Shown here piece by piece: positions 45,225 to 54,850 of a stretch of 64,000 nucleotides of DNA. Within the stretch, counting starts at the first letter, position 1; every line of letters starts with the position of its first letter. The translations under genes and the position numbers were made by a program. Source of the stretch: Armigeres subalbatus. Taxonomy: Eukaryota > Arthropoda > Insecta > Diptera > Culicidae. The stretch is from the NCBI RefSeq assembly GCF_024139115.2, contig NC_085139.1:73389203-73453202 (forward strand), given 5' to 3'. Below the pieces are notes generated by a model, which was not told where the DNA came from, made no database searches, and worked only from the letters and a program-made list of their open reading frames with translations.

Positions 45225-47502
45225 TAATAACGTTGTTTAATGGCCCCAGTGTTTTATCATACCCAAAATGTGCTTTATCGTGAATTTGCTTAACGATGAG
45301 CTCTCTGTCCGAGGCGGGTGGAAGCTGTTTCCACGCAAATCGAGGATCGCTCATTCGGTTCGGTGTTTTAACATACCGAAAGATTATTCCGTCAATCACT
45401 CGGTAGTCCTGGTATTTCGCTGGGTTCAGTCTTATGTCATCTAGCATATCGTCATAATCTGGATCGGTTTGCGTAACTTGCAGAACATCTATCTCGATCG
45501 ACCTAGACAGGCAATCTGCTGTAATGTTACTTTTACCTTTCCGATACTCAAGGTTGAAGTCATAGGCCTGAATCCTTAATGCCCACCGCATAAGTTTTGC
45601 GTTGCCTGATTCTGTCCCGATGTTGAACAGCCACAACAAGCTTCTTGCGTCGGTGACAACACGGAACTTGGTACCTTCAATATAGTGTCTGAAATGTTGA
45701 ATCGCTGACAGGACGCCGAGACACTCCTTCTCGACTGCTGAGTAACGTCTCTGAGTACGGTTGAGTTTTTTACTATAGTAACTAATCACCCTCGTAGCTC
45801 CATCTTGCTCTTGTACCAGCGCGGCACCTATCGCCCTATCAGACGCATCCGATTCTATCGTGAATATTTTGCTGAAGTCCGGGTTGCCCAATATTGGTGC
45901 CGATGTCAAAATCGATTTTAGTTCACGAAATGCGCCCTCAGCTTCATTGTTCCAAATAAACTTTTTGTTTTCTTTCGTGAGGAGATCTGTTATTGGGGCT
46001 GTTACCCTACTATAATCCTTGACGAAGCGCTGGTAGAACCCAGCGAGGCCCATAAGTCTACGGATGTCCTCCTGCGTCTTAGGTCTTGCGTAATCCAACA
46101 CCGGTTGGATCCTGCTACTGTCTATTGCTACTCCGTGCTCATTTAGCAAATAGCCTAGGTACATTACCTGTTTCCGGCAAAACCGGGACTTTTCCAAGGA
46201 AATCGTCAAACCAGCTTGTCGAAGTCTCTCCCCTACAATTCTCAAAAGACGCAAGTGTTCTTCCAGCGTTTCAGTGGCTATGACTATGTCGTCGAGATAT
46301 ACGAACACTCTCGGTTCTAAGTCAAAGCCGAGAGCCTTGTTCATCAATCGCGACATCGTAAATGGCGCATTGATCACTCCAAATGGTAGAACCTTATAGC
46401 GATATACTCCCTCCGATGTTCTAAAAGCTGTGAAGTTGCGACTTTTTTCGTTTAACGGAATTTGAAAGTACGCATCTTTCAAGTCGATGACGGAGAAGTA
46501 CTTGGCCTTACCCAGGCGACGAAAAATGTCCTGTATGTTTCTCATAGGGTAAGAATCTTTGACCGTCAATTTGTTTATCTTCCTGGAATCTAGGCATACT
46601 CGGACCTTCCCATTTTTCTTTGGAACAGGTACTAGTGGATTGGTCCATTCGCTATAGCATTCCTCGATAGCGTCTAGCGACTTAAACCTCTCCACTTCCT
46701 TTCTTATCGCTTCCTGCATGTACGGTGAGCATTTGTACATAGCCGGATTACGCGGTGTTGCTCCTTCTTTCAACACAATTTCATGCTCAATCAAATGCGT
46801 TCTACCTAATTTTCCGGTGGATGTCAATTCGAATCCTTTGATCACCTTCAGCAACTGCTCCCTTTCGTCTGCACTCAATTCGTGTTCCGTTTCAACCGAT
46901 TCTGGATCTGGAGCCGCCTCAGTTGGTCCCTCGAAAACCGGAATATCTAGACTATCGTCTTCTTCTTCTTCCTTCGTTTCCAGTACCTGGTCGGTCGGCT
47001 CGATCGTAAAGCACATACTTTCGTTTTTCCGGTTCGGTACGGTTTCCAGATATTCTGGCCCTTTCCCCATATCGATCATCGGCTTGATCCCAAATGCGTC
47101 CCAGAAATCTGCTCCTAAAATAATGTCCCGTGAGATTTCCGGTACTACAATTGTAGGTATTACCTTCGTTACCCCCTTGTACGTGAACGGCATGTTAACC
47201 AATCCACGACAAGCATAGTTTGAGCCGTCTGCCGTGGCCACCCGTATGGCCGCAGGCTGCAACTTCAACCCGAATTTCTCGATCAACTCCATTGAATTTA
47301 ATATACTTATGCCGGCCCCTGAGTCTAGCAATCCCTCTGCTTCATGGTCGAAAATATTAACTTTAATGTGTGGACATCTTCCTATCTTAATTTTTATATG
47401 GTAGATTTGACGAAGAGGATCAAACGTTTGTTGGGGAATGGTTGTCGATTTAGGGATGCTTAATTCCTGACTTGCACCCTTCCCAAGTTTCCTGAGCCCC
47501 AC
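45205..47502 (-). CDS. pol: Gypsy pol: protease, RT, RNase H
   Basis: An open frame of 765 codons. Aspartic protease lies near residues 50-140 (LLDSGAGISIL active site, IILGADFW flap-end motif). Reverse transcriptase lies near residues 270-450 (VCLDSRKIN, SVIDLKDAYFQI, VLPFGV, and the catalytic FVYLDD). RNase H lies near residues 550-670 (TIESDASD, AVEKECLG, VTDARSLLW), then a linker and the His part of the integrase zinc finger. It replicates element RNA into cDNA inside virus-like particles. It overlaps the end of gag (47450-47502) in the +1 frame, so a gag-pol fusion would need a frameshift. All catalytic motifs I can check are intact. Confidence 0.95.
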   Translation of the reverse strand: MGLRKLGKGASQELSIPKSTTIPQQTFDPLRQIYHIKIKIGRCPHIKVNIFDHEAEGLLDSGAGISILNSMELIEKFGLKLQPAAIRVATADGSNYACRGLVNMPFTYKGVTKVIPTIVVPEISRDIILGADFWDAFGIKPMIDMGKGPEYLETVPNRKNESMCFTIEPTDQVLETKEEEEDDSLDIPVFEGPTEAAPDPESVETEHELSADEREQLLKVIKGFELTSTGKLGRTHLIEHEIVLKEGATPRNPAMYKCSPYMQEAIRKEVERFKSLDAIEECYSEWTNPLVPVPKKNGKVRVCLDSRKINKLTVKDSYPMRNIQDIFRRLGKAKYFSVIDLKDAYFQIPLNEKSRNFTAFRTSEGVYRYKVLPFGVINAPFTMSRLMNKALGFDLEPRVFVYLDDIVIATETLEEHLRLLRIVGERLRQAGLTISLEKSRFCRKQVMYLGYLLNEHGVAIDSSRIQPVLDYARPKTQEDIRRLMGLAGFYQRFVKDYSRVTAPITDLLTKENKKFIWNNEAEGAFRELKSILTSAPILGNPDFSKIFTIESDASDRAIGAALVQEQDGATRVISYYSKKLNRTQRRYSAVEKECLGVLSAIQHFRHYIEGTKFRVVTDARSLLWLFNIGTESGNAKLMRWALRIQAYDFNLEYRKGKSNITADCLSRSIEIDVLQVTQTDPDYDDMLDDIRLNPAKYQDYRVIDGIIFRYVKTPNRMSDPRFAWKQLPPASDRELIVKQIHDKAHFGYDKTLGPLNNVIIGQNEH

Positions 47503-48328
47503 TCTCTTGTGGCACTATCGGTCTCGCGCATCGCTCACAGGATCTAATTGTTCTCCCCATATTTCCACATCCATAGCAGAAGATGTTTCGTGGTCTTGGA
47601 CATTGCCTCCAGCCGTGTCCTACTTCCTGACAGTTCCAGCAACTTATTCTTGCTGAACCTGTTTCGACGTTTCTTTGGTCATTTGGTATAATCCCGTTGT
47701 TTGAATGACCCGATCGTACGATGTTCTGTTGCCGCCCTCTGATGTGGTTCACCATTGTTTCTTGGAGTTCTTCATCCTCGCTGTCTTCTCGTGCTACTTC
47801 CACTTGGTTAATCGGTCGCCGAACGAAAGGTTCTGTTGTCGACTGATGTATCTGGTGATCGGCAGCGTCGATGCGGTAGTTCAAATCCATGAGGTGTTGT
47901 AGATCGTTTACACGTACGATTGATATTTTTGATCGATAATGCTGGCTCATGTTGTCCCATATGACCTCGAACTTCCGTCTTCGAGACAATGGTTTGGACA
48001 ACATACGGTCGAGCTTCTCAATCTCGGAAACAAAGGCTATAAACGACTCCCCTCGTTGCTGCTTCCGCTCCTGAATCTTTGATCGTATGCCTTGGTCCTT
48101 GTTGGGGTTACCAAACCGATAGGTAATGCCGTTCCTGAAGTCCTCCCATGTATTTAGTTCATCAACGTAAGTGAAGAACCAGTCAGAGGCAGACCCTTCC
48201 AGTAACATGTGGATGTCCCGAAGTAGTACATCTTCCACTACCCCTTCACGTTCCGCAAGTTTTGTGGCCTTATAAATAAAGTCTTCCACTGACGTCCTCG
48301 CGACTCTCCTGAGAACCGGAGCTTCCAT
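47450..48328 (-). CDS. gag: Gypsy gag, capsid and nucleocapsid part
   Basis: An open frame of 292 codons. The capsid-like retrotransposon Gag region (SASDWFFTYVDEL, WEDFRNGITYRFG, RGESFIAFVSEIEKL) is followed by two zinc knuckles near the C-terminus. The first is standard (CWNCQEVGHGWRQC). In the second (CYGCGNMGRTIRSC) the His position is Arg, so zinc binding is doubtful. Its apparent Met is probably not the start: the coding sequence continues from the upstream ORF through a 1-base change near 48285. Confidence 0.9.
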   Translation of the reverse strand: MEAPVLRRVARTSVEDFIYKATKLAEREGVVEDVLLRDIHMLLEGSASDWFFTYVDELNTWEDFRNGITYRFGNPNKDQGIRSKIQERKQQRGESFIAFVSEIEKLDRMLSKPLSRRRKFEVIWDNMSQHYRSKISIVRVNDLQHLMDLNYRIDAADHQIHQSTTEPFVRRPINQVEVAREDSEDEELQETMVNHIRGRQQNIVRSGHSNNGIIPNDQRNVETGSARISCWNCQEVGHGWRQCPRPRNIFCYGCGNMGRTIRSCERCARPIVPQESGAQETWEGCKSGIKHP

Positions 48329-49362
48329 TTCTCCACTCGACCGTGTCCTCTATCTCTGCCTCTTTCTCGTTCACGACGTTGTTCTCTCGGTCCTCGCTGG
48401 TACTCCGTCGGTCGATTACTCCTACTGTTGTAACTGTACACGGATTCCTCATGACTGTCGCGTTCGCTCCGGTTGTTGGAGACTCCCATCTGAATTCTAC
48501 CGCGTCGCGAATACTCTTCTTCTGAATCAGAGTTCGTTAATTCGTCCGCATAATGCGTTGGCCGATGTTCTACCCAACTTGGTCGAAAGCTTCCATTGTT
48601 TGGATGCCTGGCCTGCCAAGAATGACTTGTATGACCTTTACCTCCTACGTCTGTACCATCGTTTCTATTTCTCGTTAATTCTGCCAGCATTCGCTTCATG
48701 TCTTCCCATTCCGAGCGTGGTATCATCACGGTTTCCTCTACCTTCGGCCCCTCCTCGACAGTTTTAGGGTTGCCCCCTTCCAGGTTTGCTTTGGGATTTA
48801 CATTAGAAGCATCTGGTAAAATCGGAAAGTCCCACTCGATATTTCGAGCTATGTTACCGAAACCTTCGGACACGGCTTTGCTCTTCGATAGACTATGATC
48901 GACCAGACCCTCTGTTCCTCCCTCGGCACCTTGAATTATATTGTTGATTTGATCCTTAAAAGGAGACAATGACGGACCAAACTGATAGTACTGCATTATT
49001 TTCTCAATTTTAAGGCTAAGTTCCCTCCGTTGTTTTTTTCCCTCTTCCGTCTCCGCAATACATCTTTTTACCCTATAATAATAATGGATTACTCTCGACT
49101 CATATTTTGCCTCCACTTTTTTGGACAAAGCTTTCTCTAAATTATCTATTCTCGCATGAATATGTCCGGCTTCATCTTCTATTTTTAGATTTGATCTGTA
49201 ACTCGTTCCTTCTCTCTGGTCAGATTTGAACAATGTTCTCAAATGTCTTTGTTTCCCTTGTACATCGAGCTTAAAAACTTCCTCCGGTTGATTACGGATC
49301 GACAACTCGTAGTCAATCTCTTCCTGGTTCAAATCTTCTGCCCTTGGCAAAGATCGATTCAT
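48238..49362 (-). CDS. gag: Gypsy gag, N-terminal part
   Basis: 374 codons beginning with Met at 49362, the first ATG after the leader. It encodes a Glu/Lys-rich, probably coiled-coil region (near residues 70-140) and then a charged Ser/Arg/Glu-rich linker leading to the capsid part in the overlapping downstream frame. The overlap 48238-48328 reads -1 relative to the next gag ORF. I see no XXXYYYZ slippery site there, so a 1-base deletion is more likely than programmed frameshifting. Confidence 0.85.
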   Translation of the reverse strand: MNRSLPRAEDLNQEEIDYELSIRNQPEEVFKLDVQGKQRHLRTLFKSDQREGTSYRSNLKIEDEAGHIHARIDNLEKALSKKVEAKYESRVIHYYYRVKRCIAETEEGKKQRRELSLKIEKIMQYYQFGPSLSPFKDQINNIIQGAEGGTEGLVDHSLSKSKAVSEGFGNIARNIEWDFPILPDASNVNPKANLEGGNPKTVEEGPKVEETVMIPRSEWEDMKRMLAELTRNRNDGTDVGGKGHTSHSWQARHPNNGSFRPSWVEHRPTHYADELTNSDSEEEYSRRGRIQMGVSNNRSERDSHEESVYSYNSRSNRPTEYQRGPREQRRERERGRDRGHGRVEKWKLRFSGESRGRQWKTLFIRPQNLRNVKG

Positions 49363-49837
49363 ATTGGTGAAAATTGTAATCTATTTCCAACCACAGAGGA
49401 CAAATCAACAAACTTCTCCACACAGCACTTAGAATTTGAATTAAAGTTGCGATTAAATAAATTTTCAAGGAAAGCTTACTTTTTTTAAGCTCAACAAATA
49501 ATAAATAAAACTTAGCAATAAATAATATAATGAATCAATTTAATTATAGTGTAGAATAAATTAAGTACATATATACATATACAAACAATTGTATTTAGGA
49601 TTTAACTATGTATAATGTAATTATCAATAAATATGTCTGTTGAAACAGACAAAAATAAACCATAACAAATAGTACAACGTAATAATATATACAATGACTG
49701 AGAAAATTCCAAGAAGTAATGAAAATTAAACTTGTCTTGTTCCCTTAGACCAATGTTTCAACCAAAGAAAAGTAGAGAAAATTCAAAAGTTTATGATACA
49801 ATACACAGTTACACCAAAAGAGAAAAAGCCTTGTTTT
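49363..49837 (-). other. Gypsy 5' leader
   Basis: AT-rich untranslated segment between the primer site and the gag start; it should contain the packaging signal. No ORF was recognised. Confidence 0.7.
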
Positions 49838-49848
49838 GTTGGGCGCCA
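49838..49848 (-). promoter_or_regulatory. Primer-binding site, tRNA-Lys type
   Basis: The minus strand reads TGGCGCCCAAC two bases after the 5' LTR. This is complementary to the 3' end (GTTGGGCG plus CCA) of insect tRNA-Lys(CUU), as used by gypsy. The match is 11 nt and then diverges. Confidence 0.85.
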
Positions 49849-49850
49849 GT

Positions 49851-51750
49851 TATAACCCGCCAACCCGTCACGTTCCCCGGTTAAATGGATGGCTTAAGCG
49901 CCACTCCGTGAAGGAGACCACCCACCAGTTTAAGGTTTGCCCGGCCTGAGACTATCCAGAGGATAGGGTCAATGATTCCCGAAATCGGGGAGGGAAGTGA
50001 CTGGTTGTGTCAAAACCGTCGTACTTAGCGTGAGCGTATCGACGCCGCAAGACTCTAAATCACGTACGTGCAACTACCAGAACCGCTCCAAAGACAATTA
50101 ACCGTTCACAATAAGTTTTCATCACTGGCCCAGCTCTCCACAATCAAACGAATAAATCACGCTTTAGAATGAAAAGTTATCACGACTACAAATTGAAATT
50201 GATGATTCGTCCGCGAAAAGACATGGGAACCCCTCTCAGATGACTGACTGTTTGTCTACATTTACGGGAATCTACTTCATCAAGTTCGAGACGAATAGCA
50301 GTATGCTGTACGCTATAATTTCTACATTCACACACATCAAGTATAACACGAAGCTTTAATACAGTCAAACAAAGAGCTTTATTACATCTCGTTTATTCCT
50401 TTGCCTAGGCCTTTCTTCTTCCCCTTTTAACATATTGCTACACTATCGCATACTATCTAATCCCCATCAACCTACAGTGTATCGTGCGTGTTGTTTGTGC
50501 GTTACCCGTTCATTCACTCGCTGATCATGTACCAATCATTTAACGGAGGCAATTAAGTACTTGAAATTTATTGCCTCATGCGCATGGACGTTCACAGTAC
50601 AAAATGCATGCAAATACTCACTACCTAGGTTTTACGTGGATGGTTGGATGGTGATGAGTCGGCGGCTGAGCACACAGAGCTGCTTACGCACTACTCCGGC
50701 CCGATGTCGACGGCTTTACGTGTCGATCGTTGATGACTCTCTCACCTGGCGCGTGGTCTTACGCTTGAACGCGGCACATGCGTCCGTTCGTCGAACAATA
50801 GTTCTCGCTGCTGTCGGTTGGACGCTGATGGGTTGGATGAGCCTGCCTGTCTAGGGCGCGTAAAGGAACGTGACGCGGCCCTCTTCCGGCCACGTGTGCC
50901 CCGGGATTACCTCGACGCCGACGAGTGGGGTCAAAAGCGGTCTCTAATGGGATGGTGGTGTAACGGCAAATGGCTTCGCTGCCTCGCACCTAATTAAAAG
51001 AAACGCACACGCACTTTTGGTTGGGGACCTAACTAGGTTGCAATTATATCGCACTTTTACCTTTTCTAAACTAGTAACACGCACTGCCGCAACTTAGATC
51101 GAACAAATTACTGATTGACGATCAACTAGAGGAACAAAGGGGAAAAGTTAACACATCATACAAAAGCTACGATGTCACAAACTAACTTTGCACTAAATTA
51201 CACCACGACACGTAACAAATAACGACAAATTTTGCCTCTTCCACTGATCGAATCGAAGTGATCGATTAGAGTTAATCTCCGGTTGCCGTGATATTGCCCG
51301 GAGATGATATCACTAACGCTAATTCTCGAAATTGGACAAAAAAGATTTAGCGGATATTGCGACATCTCTCTCTGACGACTTTCAAACATCCAGTTAAATC
51401 CTCTCCGATCTTGGAAGCAGAGTCCAAAGTCTAATAAGGAAGGTCAATGTATTTTGAATGGCGCATTTGCGGGTCGTTGTCCCTCTATTCAAGCTAATTT
51501 GCATAGCGAAATGACGCGCGGTTGGCTTGGGTCTCATGTTTAGCGTGTGTAACTGGTAATGGGAACTCACTTGATTAGCTTGTATGCCAGATGCAACCAT
51601 TTCGAAGGCGTGAGGTGTGCGATTGTGTGGAGACTAACTTTAGGGATTTTATTCAGCAAAACGAACATTCATGCAATAGTTTCTAACTTATGAAGTTCTA
51701 TTTTAGATTTTCCATGGGATTCAATTAAATAAGAAAACGTACTTGTTACA
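49851..51750 (-). repeat. 5' LTR of gypsy element, 1900 bp
   Basis: Partner of 40288-42223. Minus-strand AATAAA signals lie at 50378-50383 and 50392-50397. In this copy the cluster of differences against the other LTR lies at about 51155-51430. Confidence 0.96.
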
Positions 51751-52239
51751 GACTTTCCTGGAGAAATTCGCGTAGTAATTTCTGGTTCAAATCCTCATCA
51801 ATTTTATAAGCTTAATGATAAATTAATGGGGAATTTGCGATAAAATTTTTGACTAATTTTTCAAAGGAGTTATCCAAATTAAAAAATCTAAAAGACTTAG
51901 AAAAATTTGAAAAGAAAATCCTGGTTGAATAACTGCAGATTTTTTTCGGAGCAAAATCGAAGAAGAACCAAACAACGGAACCAGAGTCTTCCTTGGAATC
52001 TCAATCAGCTACCAGCGTTTTTACTATTGATGGAGGAGGTAAGAATATAATCAATTAAGATGGTAAATATGGCTGTTTAGAGGCCAATTTGACATGACCG
52101 ATGATGAAGGGCGAAAAATTTCAGTAATGTGTGCTTTTATTTTACGAGTTTACATTTGGTCTTGGTTTAAAGCTCCTTTACCCTCATCAGCAGCACGAAA
52201 TGATCTAAACCTGGCAAAAAATTGATAACTTTACGAGAT
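51751..52239. repeat. GACT duplication and decayed 24-bp repeat, then debris
   Basis: GACT (51751-51754) is the right-hand target duplication. TTTCCTGGAGAAATTCG then resumes the decayed satellite interrupted at 40283. From about 51880, coding-like scraps (Glu/Lys-rich, Ser-rich) may be the 5' part of the pseudogene at 52240. Confidence 0.55.
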
Positions 52240-52780
52240 GCTTTCCCTGATCAATCAAGAAATGTGTATATGGCTGCGGCTTCAAGATTTGCAAATCATC
52301 TATGGTACTTGAGTGAAGAACTAGTCGATCTGGCTTTTTTCAACCCAGAAATATCTACTGATGAGAGGAATGGCACACAATTTAAAATCTTGTAAGGGTG
52401 ATGAAGTAAGAAAAATAAAATTGAAAGTATCTACGATCGATAAATTGACTTCTTGTACGCTTTCGGATTTTGTTTCTCAAAATACGATGATTTTTTTTTT
52501 AATTTCTGGAATATCTGCAAATTTTATCAAAGAGGATCCTAGTATATGGGATGAGTTGGAAGAATTTGTTGAAAGTAGAAATAAAATTGATTCATTTTTG
52601 GTAGTGAATGACTGTGCTGAAAGAGGAGTTAAACTAGTTCAAGATTTTTGTGGAAAACTGACAAAAAATGAAGAACAGCTTCAATATCTTCTCAAAGTTT
52701 TTCAACAGCATAGGCAAAATTTTCCAGGTTGCACTCGCTCTGTTATAGAGGAAGGCCTATCAGTTGAAATAAATAATTAA
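52240..52780 (+). pseudogene. Transposon-associated conserved protein, C-terminal fragment
   Basis: Frame 1 (about 52240-52375) reads NVYMAAASRFANHLWYLSEELVDLAFFNPEIS. After a frame change near 52350, frame 2 (52361-52780) continues with DCAERGVKLVQDF, LTKNEEQLQYLL and a C-terminal FPGCTR. I recall this pattern (HLWYLSEE ... ERGV ... LTK-EEQ) from a large uncharacterised family scattered in arthropod and cnidarian genomes, apparently carried by mobile elements. Its biochemical role is unknown to me. The ORF ends with a stop at 52780, so the C-terminus seems complete. Confidence 0.6.
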
Positions 52781-52884
52781 TATAGGTATAAGTGTTGTTT
52801 GTTGATAACTTTGTAGTTTTATACAGTTAATAAATTATGCTATAAACACTAAAACTGTTGTTTGAAAAATATATAACTTATATA

Positions 52885-52932
52885 ATATCCCAGGTCTCTC
52901 TGTCTTTCTGTCCTTCTGTCCCTCTGTTTGTA
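52885..52932. repeat. TCTGTCYTTCTGTCC short repeat
   Basis: Five to six copies of a TCTGTC/CTTCTGTC unit in a pyrimidine-rich run. Confidence 0.7.
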
Positions 52933-53059
52933 ACGATTATATCATATCGTTCTAAAATTGCAACGGGCATCACGATGTCCGAAAACAACTCGTTACAAAT
53001 ATTTCATGAATTTTGTCTCCCCCTAAAAATTTTAGCTCGTTGGCTTCAGTGGTAAGTCA

Positions 53060-53599
53060 CCCCCTCCCTCTCTAGCTACACTACTGTACAGAGCACGGAA
53101 AGTTTTTACCAATCGGATAAAAATTCGCGAGATAATCATGCATTTAATTTCGCACGGCACCGAATACGCCTGCATCGCCGCACAGTGATTTCGCGATGGC
53201 AGAAACCCAAAATAATTTTTTTTCTGGTATCACAATTATTTCATATTTTCCGACTTCTATAATACTTCGAGAATCATCAGAAAAAATTTCAAAAATATTG
53301 GATGGAAAATGAGATTACCAGGACCTTTCTAAGTTGAGCTGTTTTGATGTGTTTTTTCTTGTTCCATAGAAAATATATGGAAATTAATAATAAAAATCAA
53401 TTTGATTTTTAACTAGGAAGGAAAGGGCTAAAATGGTCGTTCACTATATCATTTTGTAGCATTTTTTGCCTAGTTTTAGGATATCACATTGAAGACTTGC
53501 GCAAATCTGCGCCCGGTCATTGGATTCGATGTTTAGCCGTTTCTATAACTAAGTTTTACTGAAAGGTTCTCATTTGACACCAGAACTTATTTTCCGTTA
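53060..53599. other. Unassigned
   Basis: AT-rich sequence without a recognisable ORF, repeat or element end. Confidence 0.5.
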
Positions 53600-53760
53600 G
53601 AAGTGTTGTGGTATACAAACTCAAATACAATTCGACTCAGCTCGAGTAGTTGAATCGGTCTGATCGTGTGTTTTTGGCACATACCCGTGTTTGTAAATGT
53701 GTATTTGTGTATGTGTGGGTGCACTAAAAGGTATGTAGTGAAAAATAGCCTGTTTTCGAT
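53600..53760 (-). mobile_element. Possible MITE relative (reverse of the 14188 family)
   Basis: CAATTCGACTCAGCTCGAG, then a GTGTATTTGTGTATGTGTG run, is similar in order to the reverse complement of the 14420-14490 segment of the 14188 MITE. The termini were not found. Confidence 0.35.
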
Positions 53761-54850
53761 CAGTTATGTTTAACCGATCTCGATATAATCACTTTTATTA
53801 GAATGTGAACAACAAGGAAGGCTCGGCCACCAATACTTCAATAAGGTGAATGTAAACAGGTTCTGCGCGATGTGCCTGAATAAGTTTTTCATAGGAATAT
53901 ACAAATAAGCATTTATTCTATAAAACGTGTTAAAAATATTAGTTTGTGCAACTAGTTGCAAAAAGATGATTTTTTCAGCACGAGTTTTGCAACGTGTTAC
54001 AAACGCTATTTTTTTCAATAACGAAAAATGAGCTTTAATATGATAAACCTGTACCAAATTTATACAGTCTAATTTACTTTATAAGATTATTCTTGCCAAA
54101 AAATCAGCAAAATCGATTTTTTGAACCACCCTACTATACAATATTTCAATCAATCCCTTGAAATTTGTAAAAGTGGTTTCGACTTTTAAGGAGTGGTTTC
54201 TCCACTTACCCTGGTGCAATGGGGTAAATTGAAAACCCATATTACCTTGACCTTCAATTGTGATGAATACACTGATCGAAATAAAAAAAACACCACCAAG
54301 TTTTTAATTTATATTTTCTGTTATGATGAACAGATGACGGTAATTTCAGTGCATGGTGTAAAGATTAACTGTTTCACAAGTTTCTATTGCATCACATTGA
54401 TACTAATGTTGACCATTTACACTAACGATGAAGAAAATCACGAAAAAAAGGTGCGAAATAAAAATTGCCCCACTTTAGTATTCCATCAATAATTGGTAAT
54501 ATTTTAGCATGAACATCTTAAAAATACATGATAATGTATTTTGAGATTGACAGTTTCTCTAGAATTACTTCAAAAATTTGTTTTTTTTTCGACAGAATAT
54601 TTTTTCAAAAGTGTTCGGCTCAAAATACGAAAACGAAAACGAAATTTTATCATATTTATGTTTTCGTTTTTATAACACCAACGAGCAAGTATAAACCAAA
54701 GGTTTTCTAAGGAATGAGGGCCCGGAGAACAGGCGAATCTCTCAAAACTCTCTAGATTTTTCTCTGAAAACCTTGTTTTAAAAAAGAAATTTTATTCAAA
54801 CATTCTATTAAGTTACGGAATGGCCTTCCAAGGAATGCCCAAAGGGTAAC
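53761..54850. other. Unassigned
   Basis: AT-rich; a 99-codon plus ORF (54193-54492) and shorter ones are not recognised. A small inverted ACGAAAAC/GTTTTCGT pair lies near 54635-54670. Confidence 0.45.

Larger units (their letters stand above)
40288..51750 (-). mobile_element. Complete Ty3/gypsy LTR retrotransposon
   Basis: An 11.46-kb element on the minus strand. Order in its own sense: 5' LTR (51750-49851), primer site, leader, gag, protease-RT-RNase H, integrase, about 2 kb without a recognised gene, polypurine tract, 3' LTR (42223-40288). LTR ends are TGTAACAAG and GGGTTATA. No env-like frame was found. Four frame breaks (two in gag or at the gag-pol border, two in integrase) are single-base changes, so the copy is structurally complete but probably not autonomous. 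Confidence 0.95.

Noticed and set aside
48238..48328. Programmed -1 frameshift inside gag
   Set aside because: No XXXYYYZ slippery heptamer or obvious downstream structure; a one-base deletion explains the overlap more simply.
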